This document shows, piece by piece, positions 6,724-12,852 of a stretch of DNA of 12,915 nucleotides. The DNA comes from Methanosarcinaceae archaeon (GTDB lineage Archaea; Halobacteriota; Methanosarcinia; Methanosarcinales; Methanosarcinaceae). Location: NCBI GenBank assembly GCA_030655675.1, contig JAUSPM010000270.1, forward strand, positions 1 through 12,915, read 5' to 3'. Below the pieces are notes generated by a model. That model was given only the letters and a program-made list of their open reading frames with translations, was not told the origin of the DNA and searched no databases. The position numbers and the translations under genes were made by a program. Each line of letters begins with the position of its first letter. Within the stretch, counting starts at the first letter, position 1.

Positions 6724-7533
6724 ATGGAAAAACAATTAATTAATTCAATTCTTGCACTTGGCCTCACCCACAAGGAAGCGCAGGCATATCACGCTCTTGT
6801 CACAAAAGGTGTGATGACTGCTGAAGATATCAGTAAATTGATCGAGGTCCAGCACCCGATCGTGTACAGGACACTTCAGGGACTAAAGAACAAGGGCTGG
6901 ATCGATTCTACAACTGACCGTCCAAAGAAGTATAGGGCTAAACATCCAAAGACAGCAGCCGAGAATGCAGGGAAGGGGCAGATAGCAGTCATCAATGAAT
7001 CCATTGAACTCATTGACCAGATACTTTCGCCGCAGTATGATGAAAGTCAGGAGATGCTGCGGCAGGAGATATGGACCGTTCGCGGGCAAGAGAGTGTTAT
7101 CCAGAAGATAAGGGAGATGGGAGCGCGAACCAAACATAAGGTGTTCGGCAAGGTCACGGGTCCGATCGACGATGATACTTTCAATGAGATCTTTACCAAT
7201 ATTCCACCCACAATCGCACTAACCGTTCAGATCATGGGACCGCCTATAATTGACATCGACCCCAAACTTGAGAAGAGGATCCAGATCCACCGTCCATATT
7301 TTGAGGGGAAATGCAGGACGTTCCCGATGGAACTCCCAAGTGCCAATGCGAAGGACGAGTTCCTCAGAAATGTCCATGGTTCCAGATTCATTTCGATACA
7401 TCTGCTGTTTGACGAAAAAGAGGCGTTGTGGATAAATATTCCATACAGGAACAATGTTGTTGTGAAGGAAAAGGTCTGGGCAAACTGGATCATTGACCCC
7501 GATTACATCGAGATAGTGAAAACTGAAGTGTGA
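6724..7533 (+). CDS. TrmB-family transcriptional regulator
   Basis: This 269-residue protein has an N-terminal winged helix of the TrmB family (about residues 5-75): LGLTHKEAQAYHALVTKG, then EDISKLIEVQHPIVYRTLQG, with the wing ending in DRPKKYRAKHP. A charged helical linker (about 76-115) probably dimerises, and the C-terminal part (about 118-269) is a ligand-sensing domain not clearly matching the sugar-binding TrmB C-domain. TrmB proteins are archaeal metabolic regulators; the effector here is unknown. The ATG fits the TATA spacing at 6692-6700. The gene is followed after 9 nt by the DUF166 gene, so the regulator probably controls that operon, with the palindrome at 6696-6716 as candidate operator. 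Confidence 0.85.
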   Translation: MEKQLINSILALGLTHKEAQAYHALVTKGVMTAEDISKLIEVQHPIVYRTLQGLKNKGWIDSTTDRPKKYRAKHPKTAAENAGKGQIAVINESIELIDQILSPQYDESQEMLRQEIWTVRGQESVIQKIREMGARTKHKVFGKVTGPIDDDTFNEIFTNIPPTIALTVQIMGPPIIDIDPKLEKRIQIHRPYFEGKCRTFPMELPSANAKDEFLRNVHGSRFISIHLLFDEKEALWINIPYRNNVVVKEKVWANWIIDPDYIEIVKTEV

Positions 7534-7542
7534 GGTTGTTAG

Positions 7543-8298
7543 ATGCGTATCAGCATTTTCTATACCGGAGATTTTGGAAGGAAGGTTATTGAGAATCTAG
7601 TCAATCCGAGTACGTTCTGCGTATCCTGTGCAGACCTTTGCGATCACTGTCGGGAGAAAAGAAGATCGTATGGGAACTTGATCGTCGATATTCATGAAAT
7701 GCCTGACAATCTCCCCGGGTTCATTGAAGATCCGATGGAGTATGTCCCGGAGAACATGGGGGAGTGCAACCTCATTCTTGCGATCGGACTGCACCCTGAC
7801 CTTTTGACAACCCTGCCACATATCGCAAAGTCAACAGGTGCGCGTGCGGTCATTGTGCCGATCGAATACCACAAACTTGCACCGGCAGGTGTGGTCGAAC
7901 AAGTAAGGGAGAAACTTGAAGAGGCGGGAATCGAATGCGAGTTCCCCAAACCTTTCTGTTCTCTTGAAATGTCTGAAAACTCAAAAAAGCCGATCATTGA
8001 TGAGTTCGTGAATATGGGCTTTGGCAGACCTGTGCTGCGGATCGAAATGAACCATGAGGGGGAGATATTCACTCATGTGGATGTGCTTCGCGATGCGCCC
8101 TGTGGTTCGACGTGGTTCGTTGCTAAGAAACTAAAGTGGTCTGATGTAAAGGATTACAAGGAAATAATATCGGGTGCTCATCATTCGTATCCATGTACTG
8201 GAAGTATGGAGCGAGATCCAATTCTTGGCGATACGATCCTGCATGAAGGTGGGTATATTATCAGGAAGAGTGTAGAAGATGGGATGGAAAATCATTGA
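7543..8298 (+). CDS. DUF166 family cysteine-rich protein
   Basis: A 251-residue protein of the archaeal DUF166 family, found mainly in methanogens; older annotations calling it thymidylate synthase are not well founded. Near the N-terminus is a compact cysteine motif, FCVSCADLCDHC (Cys26, 29, 33, 36), and further cysteines lie in FPKPFCSLE (Cys139), DAPCGSTW (Cys187) and SYPCTG (Cys218). The number and spacing suggest metal or Fe-S binding, which is inference. The middle region has a Rossmann-like feel (ECNLILAIGLHPDLL, 74-88; ARAVIVPIEYHKL, 100-112). No membrane segment is present. A GAGGT ribosome site precedes the ATG by about 9 nt. It lies between the TrmB-type regulator and a membrane methyltransferase whose start overlaps its end. 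A decayed copy of its residues 53-68 lies at 8994-9041. Confidence 0.8.
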   Translation: MRISIFYTGDFGRKVIENLVNPSTFCVSCADLCDHCREKRRSYGNLIVDIHEMPDNLPGFIEDPMEYVPENMGECNLILAIGLHPDLLTTLPHIAKSTGARAVIVPIEYHKLAPAGVVEQVREKLEEAGIECEFPKPFCSLEMSENSKKPIIDEFVNMGFGRPVLRIEMNHEGEIFTHVDVLRDAPCGSTWFVAKKLKWSDVKDYKEIISGAHHSYPCTGSMERDPILGDTILHEGGYIIRKSVEDGMENH

Positions 8299-8977
8299 AA
8301 TGAAAGATTCGAAATTGATCTTCGAGGGACAGATCCTGCACCTTTTTATTTTGGCAATACTCATAGGGGCCATATTCAGCATAACCGGAATGTGGGACTT
8401 CTTTGAAGGTCAATATCTGGGGATCAGTACGGCTATATGGTTCTATCTCTCGATCGCAACCCCGATTATGCATCAAGTGTACGTCTGGTTCTGCTGGCGT
8501 ACACAGTTTCATTTTTCGCTGATAACACGAGTGTTTGGCGAGATCGGTTTCACCTATTATGGCATCGTATTCTTTATTCTGTTCTTTCTGAGATTTATCT
8601 TTGTAACCATCTTATCGATCTCAAACAAAGGCAGTGTGGATGCAGACCCTTCACTTCTGTACGCCCTGGCAGTCATTATCACATTACCTGCCCTGTATCT
8701 GTTCTATTCTGTAAAGAGATATTTTGGGATCAAGCGTGCATTGGGCGCTGACCATTTCGATGGGTCCTATCGCAACAGTCCTCTTGTAACTAAAGGGATC
8801 CATAGATTTGTCAACAATGGGATGTACATTTTTGGTGTTGCGATCATCTGGGTGCCGGGTCTTGTTTTTGCATCAAGGGCAGCACTCTTGGCGGCAATGT
8901 TCCAGCATATTTACATCTGGGTTCATTATTATGCTACTGAAAAGCCGGATATGAAACGGATATATGGATTGGCTTAG
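8279..8977 (+). CDS. PEMT/ICMT-like integral membrane methyltransferase
   Basis: This 232-residue membrane protein has about six hydrophobic segments (near 18-38, 47-70, 90-114, 127-145, 183-204 and 206-218). The C-terminal half carries the signature of phospholipid methyltransferases and isoprenylcysteine carboxyl methyltransferases: RNSPLVTKGIHRFVNNGMYI (165-184), then a hydrophobic hairpin, then HYYATEKPDMKRIYG (216-230). In this fold the region binds S-adenosylmethionine at the membrane surface. The acceptor, a lipid head group or a prenylated compound, is unknown. The first possible ATG (8279) overlaps the DUF166 gene by 20 nt; an in-frame ATG at 8300 begins one nt after the DUF166 stop and gives MKDSKLIF. 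Neither has a strong ribosome site, so the start is uncertain. Overlap or abutment implies translational coupling with DUF166. Confidence 0.78.
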   Translation: MGWKIIEMKDSKLIFEGQILHLFILAILIGAIFSITGMWDFFEGQYLGISTAIWFYLSIATPIMHQVYVWFCWRTQFHFSLITRVFGEIGFTYYGIVFFILFFLRFIFVTILSISNKGSVDADPSLLYALAVIITLPALYLFYSVKRYFGIKRALGADHFDGSYRNSPLVTKGIHRFVNNGMYIFGVAIIWVPGLVFASRAALLAAMFQHIYIWVHYYATEKPDMKRIYGLA

Positions 8978-8993
8978 ATGTTTGTTTCTAAAC

Positions 8994-9041
8994 GCTTGAC
9001 AATATTTCCCGGTTCATTGAATATCCAATGAAGTATGTCCC
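8994..9041 (+). pseudogene. Remnant of a second DUF166 gene
   Basis: These 48 bp align without gaps to 7701-7748 inside the DUF166 gene, with 8 mismatches (about 83% identity). The frame is kept: the remnant reads LDNISRFIEYPMKYVP against PDNLPGFIEDPMEYVP (residues 54-69 of the intact gene; 10 of 16 identical). A TAA stop lies two codons upstream of the match and a TGA follows one codon after it, so no product is made. Outside this block I see no clear similarity. It looks like what is left of a tandem paralogue or partial duplication downstream of the methyltransferase gene. Confidence 0.75.
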
Positions 9042-9072
9042 AAATTGAATTAGTATGATACTGCCCGCTATG

Positions 9073-9079
9073 TTTTTTT
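9073..9079 (+). terminator. T-tract, possible terminator of the TrmB-DUF166-methyltransferase operon
   Basis: A run of seven T residues on the plus strand lies about 95 nt after the methyltransferase stop codon. Archaeal RNA polymerase often terminates at such tracts without a hairpin, and no strong hairpin is seen directly before it. A second T-rich stretch follows near 9130-9137. Confidence 0.3.
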
Positions 9080-9150
9080 GTGGACATTTGGTGATAAAAT
9101 ACGCCGCCTACGATGATTATTGCAGTGTTTATTTTTTCGATTATGCGGAA

Positions 9151-9230
9151 CATATATCATATAAGACGTTCTATATATCAGGTCTAATGAATGCCATTTA
9201 TGGCATTGATTGATTAACTTAAATTAAGTT
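9151..9230 (+). promoter_or_regulatory. Promoter and double-palindrome leader of the AAA ATPase gene
   Basis: Two TATA-like elements are present, CATATATCATATAAG (9151-9165) and CTATATATC (9171-9179). Either would give a leader of roughly 40-70 nt before the ATG at 9246, longer than other leaders in this window. The leader holds two perfect inverted repeats: AATGCCA-TTTA-TGGCATT (9190-9207) and AACTTAA-A-TTAAGTT (9216-9230). They could be operators near the transcription start or tandem hairpins in the mRNA. A weak CTGGT ribosome-like site precedes the ATG. Confidence 0.45.
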
Positions 9231-9245
9231 TAAACTGGTAAAAAT

Positions 9246-10517
9246 ATGTCTCATGCAGCACTTGATATCGTAGAATTATTATTAACCGCACAGATATACA
9301 ACAAATATTCTGAGTTGGATGTCAACGACCTCCCCAAAAATATACGTAAGAAATATTGGAGTAGTGAAAAAAAATCGGTTCCAAAACCGATCAAAGTTTC
9401 CATATTAGATATCCAATCTCTCTATGGGATCACAGATTTGAAAAACGTTATAAAAGGGCTTCCTTTTATCAATATTGATGATGTCGATTTTAAAGTGAAA
9501 CTTACTTCTTTTGGTGTTGGCGAAGAATGGTTTGAAAAACAGGATGAAGCAAAAGAGAAGGTTGAGAACAATCCCGTACTTGCATTTTATTATGAAAAGA
9601 AAACCTCCTCTGATGCCGATTATAAGGTAGCAAAGGCAAAATCAAGACCAAAGGAAGTTGATAGGGAATGGATCGAATCACTTATCAGCGAGGTTGAGGG
9701 TGAGGATGGCGGGGATGAGATGCTTAAATTGGTACACATCGTGGCCCCGGAAGATGTGCGACAGGCTCTTGATGAACTTGTCCTGACACAGGACCAAATA
9801 GATGATGTCGAAAAGATCGTTAAGGCTATCCAGTACAGGGAATACCTGAAAAGGATCGGTCTTTATGATATCGGAAAATTGCTTTTCGTAGGACCACCTG
9901 GAACAGGTAAGACATCTGTTGCCAGTGCATTGTCAGAGCGTCTCTCAATACCTTTTGTTGAAGTTAAACTTTCAATGATAACAGACCAGTATCTTGGCGA
10001 AACTGCAAAGAACATCGATCGTGTATTCAATCTTGCCAAAAGATTGAGTCCGTGTATCCTGTTCATTGACGAATTCGATTTTGTTGCAAAGACCAGGGCA
10101 TCGGATGAACATGCAGCACTTAAGCGTGCAGTTAACACGCTTCTAAAAGCAATTGATACGATAAGTCTGACAAATGACGGTGTATTGCTCATCGCAGCAA
10201 CGAACCACCCGAAAATGCTGGATACTGCAGCATGGAGACGGTTTGATGAGATCATAAGTTTCCCTCTACCTACCGAAGAAATGAGAGAAAAGATACTGGA
10301 TATTGTTCTAAAAGATATTGACGGAACCATTGACACGAAAGAGATAGCATCCCTTACAGAAGGGTATGCAGGTTCAGACCTTCGTATGATAATACGTGAA
10401 GCGGTTTTGAGTGCGCTTGTCGAGGAAAGGATGTCCTTGACCCAGGATGATATGAAAAATGCTGTAAGTAGTTTCAACGAGCGTGAAGGAATCCGTACCG
10501 ATGAATACTCGATATAA
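9246..10517 (+). CDS. AAA+ ATPase with an unrecognised N-terminal domain
   Basis: This 423-residue protein carries a single classic AAA module in its C-terminal half. Walker A is GPPGTGKTS (216-224), Walker B is ILFIDEFDF (271-279, Asp275/Glu276), sensor 1 is AATN (317-320), and the arginine-finger region is AAWRRFDE (328-335). The small helical lid contains EGYAGSDLR (372-380), the sensor-2-type segment of the FtsH/Cdc48/proteasomal ATPase clade. Residues 1 to about 165 form a domain I do not recognise, followed by a helical linker (about 170-203). There is no HExxH protease motif, so it is not FtsH, and no membrane segment. It probably acts as a hexameric unfoldase or remodelling ATPase in the cytosol. 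The first third of the gene is visibly AT-richer than the rest. A PhnP-like hydrolase gene follows after 38 nt. Confidence 0.85.
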   Translation: MSHAALDIVELLLTAQIYNKYSELDVNDLPKNIRKKYWSSEKKSVPKPIKVSILDIQSLYGITDLKNVIKGLPFINIDDVDFKVKLTSFGVGEEWFEKQDEAKEKVENNPVLAFYYEKKTSSDADYKVAKAKSRPKEVDREWIESLISEVEGEDGGDEMLKLVHIVAPEDVRQALDELVLTQDQIDDVEKIVKAIQYREYLKRIGLYDIGKLLFVGPPGTGKTSVASALSERLSIPFVEVKLSMITDQYLGETAKNIDRVFNLAKRLSPCILFIDEFDFVAKTRASDEHAALKRAVNTLLKAIDTISLTNDGVLLIAATNHPKMLDTAAWRRFDEIISFPLPTEEMREKILDIVLKDIDGTIDTKEIASLTEGYAGSDLRMIIREAVLSALVEERMSLTQDDMKNAVSSFNEREGIRTDEYSI

Positions 10518-10526
10518 TTCGAGTAT
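10505..10526 (+). repeat. Perfect hairpin spanning the AAA gene stop codon
   Basis: ATACTCGA (10505-10512) and TCGAGTAT (10519-10526) form a perfect 8-bp stem with a 6-nt loop TATAAT that contains the stop codon. No T-run follows, so it is not a simple terminator. It could affect termination of translation, mRNA processing, or the relative expression of the PhnP-like gene 30 nt downstream. Confidence 0.6.
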
Positions 10527-10555
10527 CAAGGCGCTTAAATTTCAATGAGGTCTAT

Positions 10556-11296
10556 ATGAGAATTACACTGCTTGGCACAGGTGATGCGACAGGCACACCT
10601 GTCATAGGCTGTGATTGTCCTACATGCAAAGATGCCAACAGTGGTGGGAAAAGCCGGAGGCTGAGGTTCTCGATCCTTGTTCAGTCTGACACAGGAAAGG
10701 TGCTTGTTGACACAGGTCCCGACCTTAAGTGGCAGATGATCGAAAACGGCATCGACCACGTTGATGCTGTGATATGGACCCACGGACATTATGACCATTA
10801 TGCCGGATTCGGTGAATTTCACAGGATACAGCGCAATGTCGATGTGTACGGGCTCAAGGAAACACTTGATTATATCCTGGATTATCTCTATTTCTTAAAA
10901 CCAAGCAGGCACGACGTTTTGATGTACAAGCCGTTCGAACTTATCGGTCTTACGTTCACATTGTTCGAAGTAAAGCACCCTTCTGCAAAGAATGCTGTTG
11001 GGGTCATCGTCTATGAGGGTGACAAAAAAGTAGTGATCACCGGAGATGCAATTAGAGATATTCCCTCAAAAAGTATGGAAATTATCCAGAACCCTGACCT
11101 GTTGATAGCCGATGGGATCGTACCTCCAACAATGAATGTGAGAAAACACATGAACTCGCAGGAAGCAATGGAACTGGGAGAAGAGATCGGTGCAAAAGAG
11201 GTTGTATTGACGCATCTGAGCCACTATTTCGAGCCACATGATGTGGCATCAAAGACCATGCCACTTGGACATGATGGAATGGTTTTTGAGATCTGA
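10556..11296 (+). CDS. PhnP-like metallo-beta-lactamase-fold phosphodiesterase
   Basis: This 246-residue cytosolic metallo-hydrolase has the start MRITLLGTGDATGTPVIG and the metal site THGHYDHYAG (His76, His78, Asp80, His81), with further ligands His141, Asp164 (ITGD) and His220 (LTHLSH). Next to the N-terminus is CDCPTC (Cys19, Cys21, Cys24), matching the extra structural zinc site known in Escherichia coli PhnP, a cyclic phosphodiesterase acting on 5-phosphoribosyl 1,2-cyclic phosphate. Length and motif order fit the PhnP/COG1235 family. No other phosphonate-breakdown genes are nearby, so the true substrate may be a different cyclic phosphate. The ATG has a GAGGT ribosome site about 6 nt upstream. 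It follows the AAA ATPase gene by 38 nt in a likely two-gene operon that ends in a hairpin terminator. Confidence 0.87.
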   Translation: MRITLLGTGDATGTPVIGCDCPTCKDANSGGKSRRLRFSILVQSDTGKVLVDTGPDLKWQMIENGIDHVDAVIWTHGHYDHYAGFGEFHRIQRNVDVYGLKETLDYILDYLYFLKPSRHDVLMYKPFELIGLTFTLFEVKHPSAKNAVGVIVYEGDKKVVITGDAIRDIPSKSMEIIQNPDLLIADGIVPPTMNVRKHMNSQEAMELGEEIGAKEVVLTHLSHYFEPHDVASKTMPLGHDGMVFEI

Positions 11297-11320
11297 GTTT
11301 TGATCTAAAACTCATTTTTT
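11295..11320 (+). terminator. Hairpin-T terminator after the PhnP-like gene
   Basis: GAGTTTT (11295-11301), loop GATCT, AAAACTC (11307-11313) form a perfect 7-bp stem followed by A and six T residues. The stem begins inside the stop codon. This is a bacterial-style intrinsic terminator shape; in archaea the T-run itself would be the main signal. Confidence 0.6.
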
Positions 11321-11356
11321 AGTCAACCACCCAATAAATGCATGGCAAAAAAATCA

Positions 11357-11433
11357 ACCGCAGAGGACGCAGAGAGCGCAGAGTTGTTAATTTGTATGCA
11401 ACCTTTCTCTGCGTACTCAGCGTGCTCTGCGGT
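11357..11433. repeat. CGCAGAG-type inverted repeat between convergent genes
   Basis: Left arm 11357-11383 and right arm 11407-11433 (27 nt each) pair at 23 of 27 positions across a 23-nt loop. The left arm is itself built from three roughly 9-nt repeats of CGCAGAG. On the minus strand the hairpin is followed closely by seven T residues (11353-11347), giving a terminator-like structure for the DUF5803 gene. Repeats of this CGCAGAG type occur in intergenic space of many environmental bacteria and archaea, from general knowledge; their function is not established. Confidence 0.8.
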
Positions 11434-11505
11434 GAAAAATCATTCCATATTCACTAGAATAACTGGATTTTGGAACTGCGTCTTGAATGGTTTTTAACTA
11501 TACAT

Positions 11506-12384
11506 TCATTTCTTGCGTCTATCCTTATTTCTATCCTTATTCCTACTCGCACCCATCTTTGAACTCTGTTCAATGTCATCTCGCATCTTTTTCAGGTTCT
11601 TTCTGGTGACATAGTAATCTGCAAGAACGATCGCTGCACCAAACGCCAGGATAATGCCTACGATCAATAACGTTTTCGGTGCTGATGGGGGGTAATACTT
11701 CACATTGAAAGACTTTGGCATATCTTCATTTCCATACCATATTAAAGTCTCTCGCCCCTCATTATCGACATATGTTTCATCAGGTTGTGGCCTGGCAATT
11801 CCGATCAATTGGTTACCTGTTGTGTAACCCACAGGCAGAACGAAACGCACGGTCGATGGGGACGATTGGATGTATATGAAATCCTGTCCTTTTTGTGCCG
11901 GCAACGTGTATGCCACAAATCCTGTTATAGTTTCATTGAATTTGAGGTAAGTATGTTTTTGCCCGCGAATAACTTCTTTTGAGATCGTATATCCAACATC
12001 AGATACCTCGCTCGCGAGTGAATAACTGTTAAACACCTCTACCGATGCGCTTGTGGTGTTAGTATTAACACTGTCGGCGATAATGACAATATTATCGAGC
12101 GAATCCTGATTTGAACTCATATCATCAATCGGGATAATATCGATAACAGTTGCGTTTATGAGCATATGAACTACTCTGGTACTTTCGTCCTTTGACAGGT
12201 AAAAAGTGGTTGTATTTGCAACAATGTCACTGTTTGCGCTTTGGTTCACAAAGACATCAAATTCATAAACCGAGATGTCAGAGTTGGTCGAATTGTCACC
12301 TATCGGTACAAGTTCATCAATACATCCTGCTGTAAGAGTTGAAAGAATAAGGATTAACAGTGCCAGTATTGTCGCGTATCTCAT
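11506..12384 (-). CDS. DUF5803-like membrane-anchored lipoprotein
   Basis: A 292-residue cell-surface protein. A hydrophobic signal peptide ends in a lipobox, LTAGC (17-21), so Cys21 is probably lipid-modified. The ectodomain (about 25-235) is rich in Asn/Ser/Thr, with many potential N-glycosylation sequons (for example NQS, NTT, NAT, NET), and looks beta-rich. A second membrane segment (238-257, LLIVGIILAFGAAIVLADYY) is followed by a basic cytoplasmic tail ending in a repeated RNKDRNKDRRKK. Lipobox, beta domain and C-terminal membrane helix match the archaeal DUF5803 layout, including the FVLPVGYTTG and ETLIWYGN segments; function is unknown. The ATG lies about 25 nt from a TATA-like TTTAAAA, suggesting a leaderless transcript. 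The gene follows an orphan hicB-like gene by 47 nt. Confidence 0.75.
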   Translation of the reverse strand: MRYATILALLILILSTLTAGCIDELVPIGDNSTNSDISVYEFDVFVNQSANSDIVANTTTFYLSKDESTRVVHMLINATVIDIIPIDDMSSNQDSLDNIVIIADSVNTNTTSASVEVFNSYSLASEVSDVGYTISKEVIRGQKHTYLKFNETITGFVAYTLPAQKGQDFIYIQSSPSTVRFVLPVGYTTGNQLIGIARPQPDETYVDNEGRETLIWYGNEDMPKSFNVKYYPPSAPKTLLIVGIILAFGAAIVLADYYVTRKNLKKMRDDIEQSSKMGASRNKDRNKDRRKK

Positions 12385-12405
12385 TGTAACCTATTACTGA
12401 TGATG

Positions 12406-12412
12406 TTTTAAA
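12406..12412 (-). promoter_or_regulatory. TATA-like element of the DUF5803 gene
   Basis: The minus strand reads GATTTAAAACAT here, centred about 25 nt from the ATG at 12384, consistent with a leaderless mRNA. The AGGTTA sequence near the start codon would then lie upstream of the transcript. Readthrough from the hicB-like gene is an alternative. Confidence 0.4.
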
Positions 12413-12431
12413 TCAAGTTTACGCTATTATT

Positions 12432-12605
12432 TTATAGAGGATTTCGATTTACGGTTTCTATCCAGAGTTCCATAGCAACCTTTACCTCTTCTAATGCTTC
12501 TTCTTCAGTTTCTCCAAATGCAGAACATCCGGATAACTCTGGAACTACCGCCATGTATCCCTCATCATCTTCACTAGAATATATTTCTATTGCGTATTTA
12601 TACAT
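12432..12605 (-). CDS. HicB-like orphan antitoxin-family protein (57 aa)
   Basis: A 57-residue protein starting MYKYAIEIYSSEDDEGYMAV and continuing VPELSGCSAFGETEEEALEE. This is the diagnostic HicB/UPF0150 core: two strands, the VPELSGCSAFGET turn, then a helix with the EALEEVKVAMELWIE pattern. HicB proteins are partial RNase-H-fold antitoxins that pair with the small RNase HicA. No hicA-like gene lies on either side and there is no C-terminal DNA-binding domain, so it appears to be a solitary member as often seen in archaea. It ends (VNRNPL) shortly before the usual G-x-x-I-P finish, so it may be slightly truncated. The ATG lies about 25 nt from a TATA-like TTATAAG, suggesting a leaderless transcript. 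It is upstream of, and co-oriented with, the DUF5803 lipoprotein gene. Confidence 0.82.
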   Translation of the reverse strand: MYKYAIEIYSSEDDEGYMAVVPELSGCSAFGETEEEALEEVKVAMELWIETVNRNPL

Positions 12606-12624
12606 GTTTTTCGTACAACTATAT

Positions 12625-12636
12625 CTCTTATAACCA
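12625..12636 (-). promoter_or_regulatory. TATA-like element of the hicB-like gene
   Basis: The minus strand reads TGGTTATAAGAG, centred about 25 nt upstream of the ATG at 12605, the spacing expected for a leaderless archaeal mRNA. Confidence 0.4.
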
Positions 12637-12823
12637 GATTAAAACTTTTCGCACCATGAAATAAACTATCATGCACCTACCTTAGATTAAAATCAGGGTT
12701 TAAAAAAAGGTATTTGTATAGTTGCGGTGAAAAATCTGCGTAAATGAAATTGTTTTATCGTATTTGTGTATCTGATGAAATGCAGGTGCATATTTCAAAT
12801 ACCAAAAACCCCATGCATCAACC

Positions 12824-12852
12824 CCGCCGCAGGCGGCATGTTCCATACCTAC
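12824..12852 (-). repeat. GC-rich palindromic repeat, copy 2 (inverted)
   Basis: On the minus strand this 29-nt element matches copy 1 (2857-2885) at 27 of 29 positions, including the whole TATGGAAC block and the TGCCGCCTGCGGCGG core with its GCCGC-CT-GCGGC hairpin. Flanking sequences are unrelated, so the repeat unit appears to end at or close to these limits. Confidence 0.75.

Noticed and set aside
9863..10477. Minus-strand 204-codon open frame
   Set aside because: It lies opposite the AAA module, whose Walker motifs prove the plus strand is coding; the antisense product is Ser-rich with no recognisable motif.
12724..12737. 14-nt repeat of TGCGGTGAAAAATC also at 11427-11440 as a second copy of the CGCAGAG element
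   Set aside because: No inverted arm is present beside it, and a 14-nt match in 12.9 kb is not far from chance.
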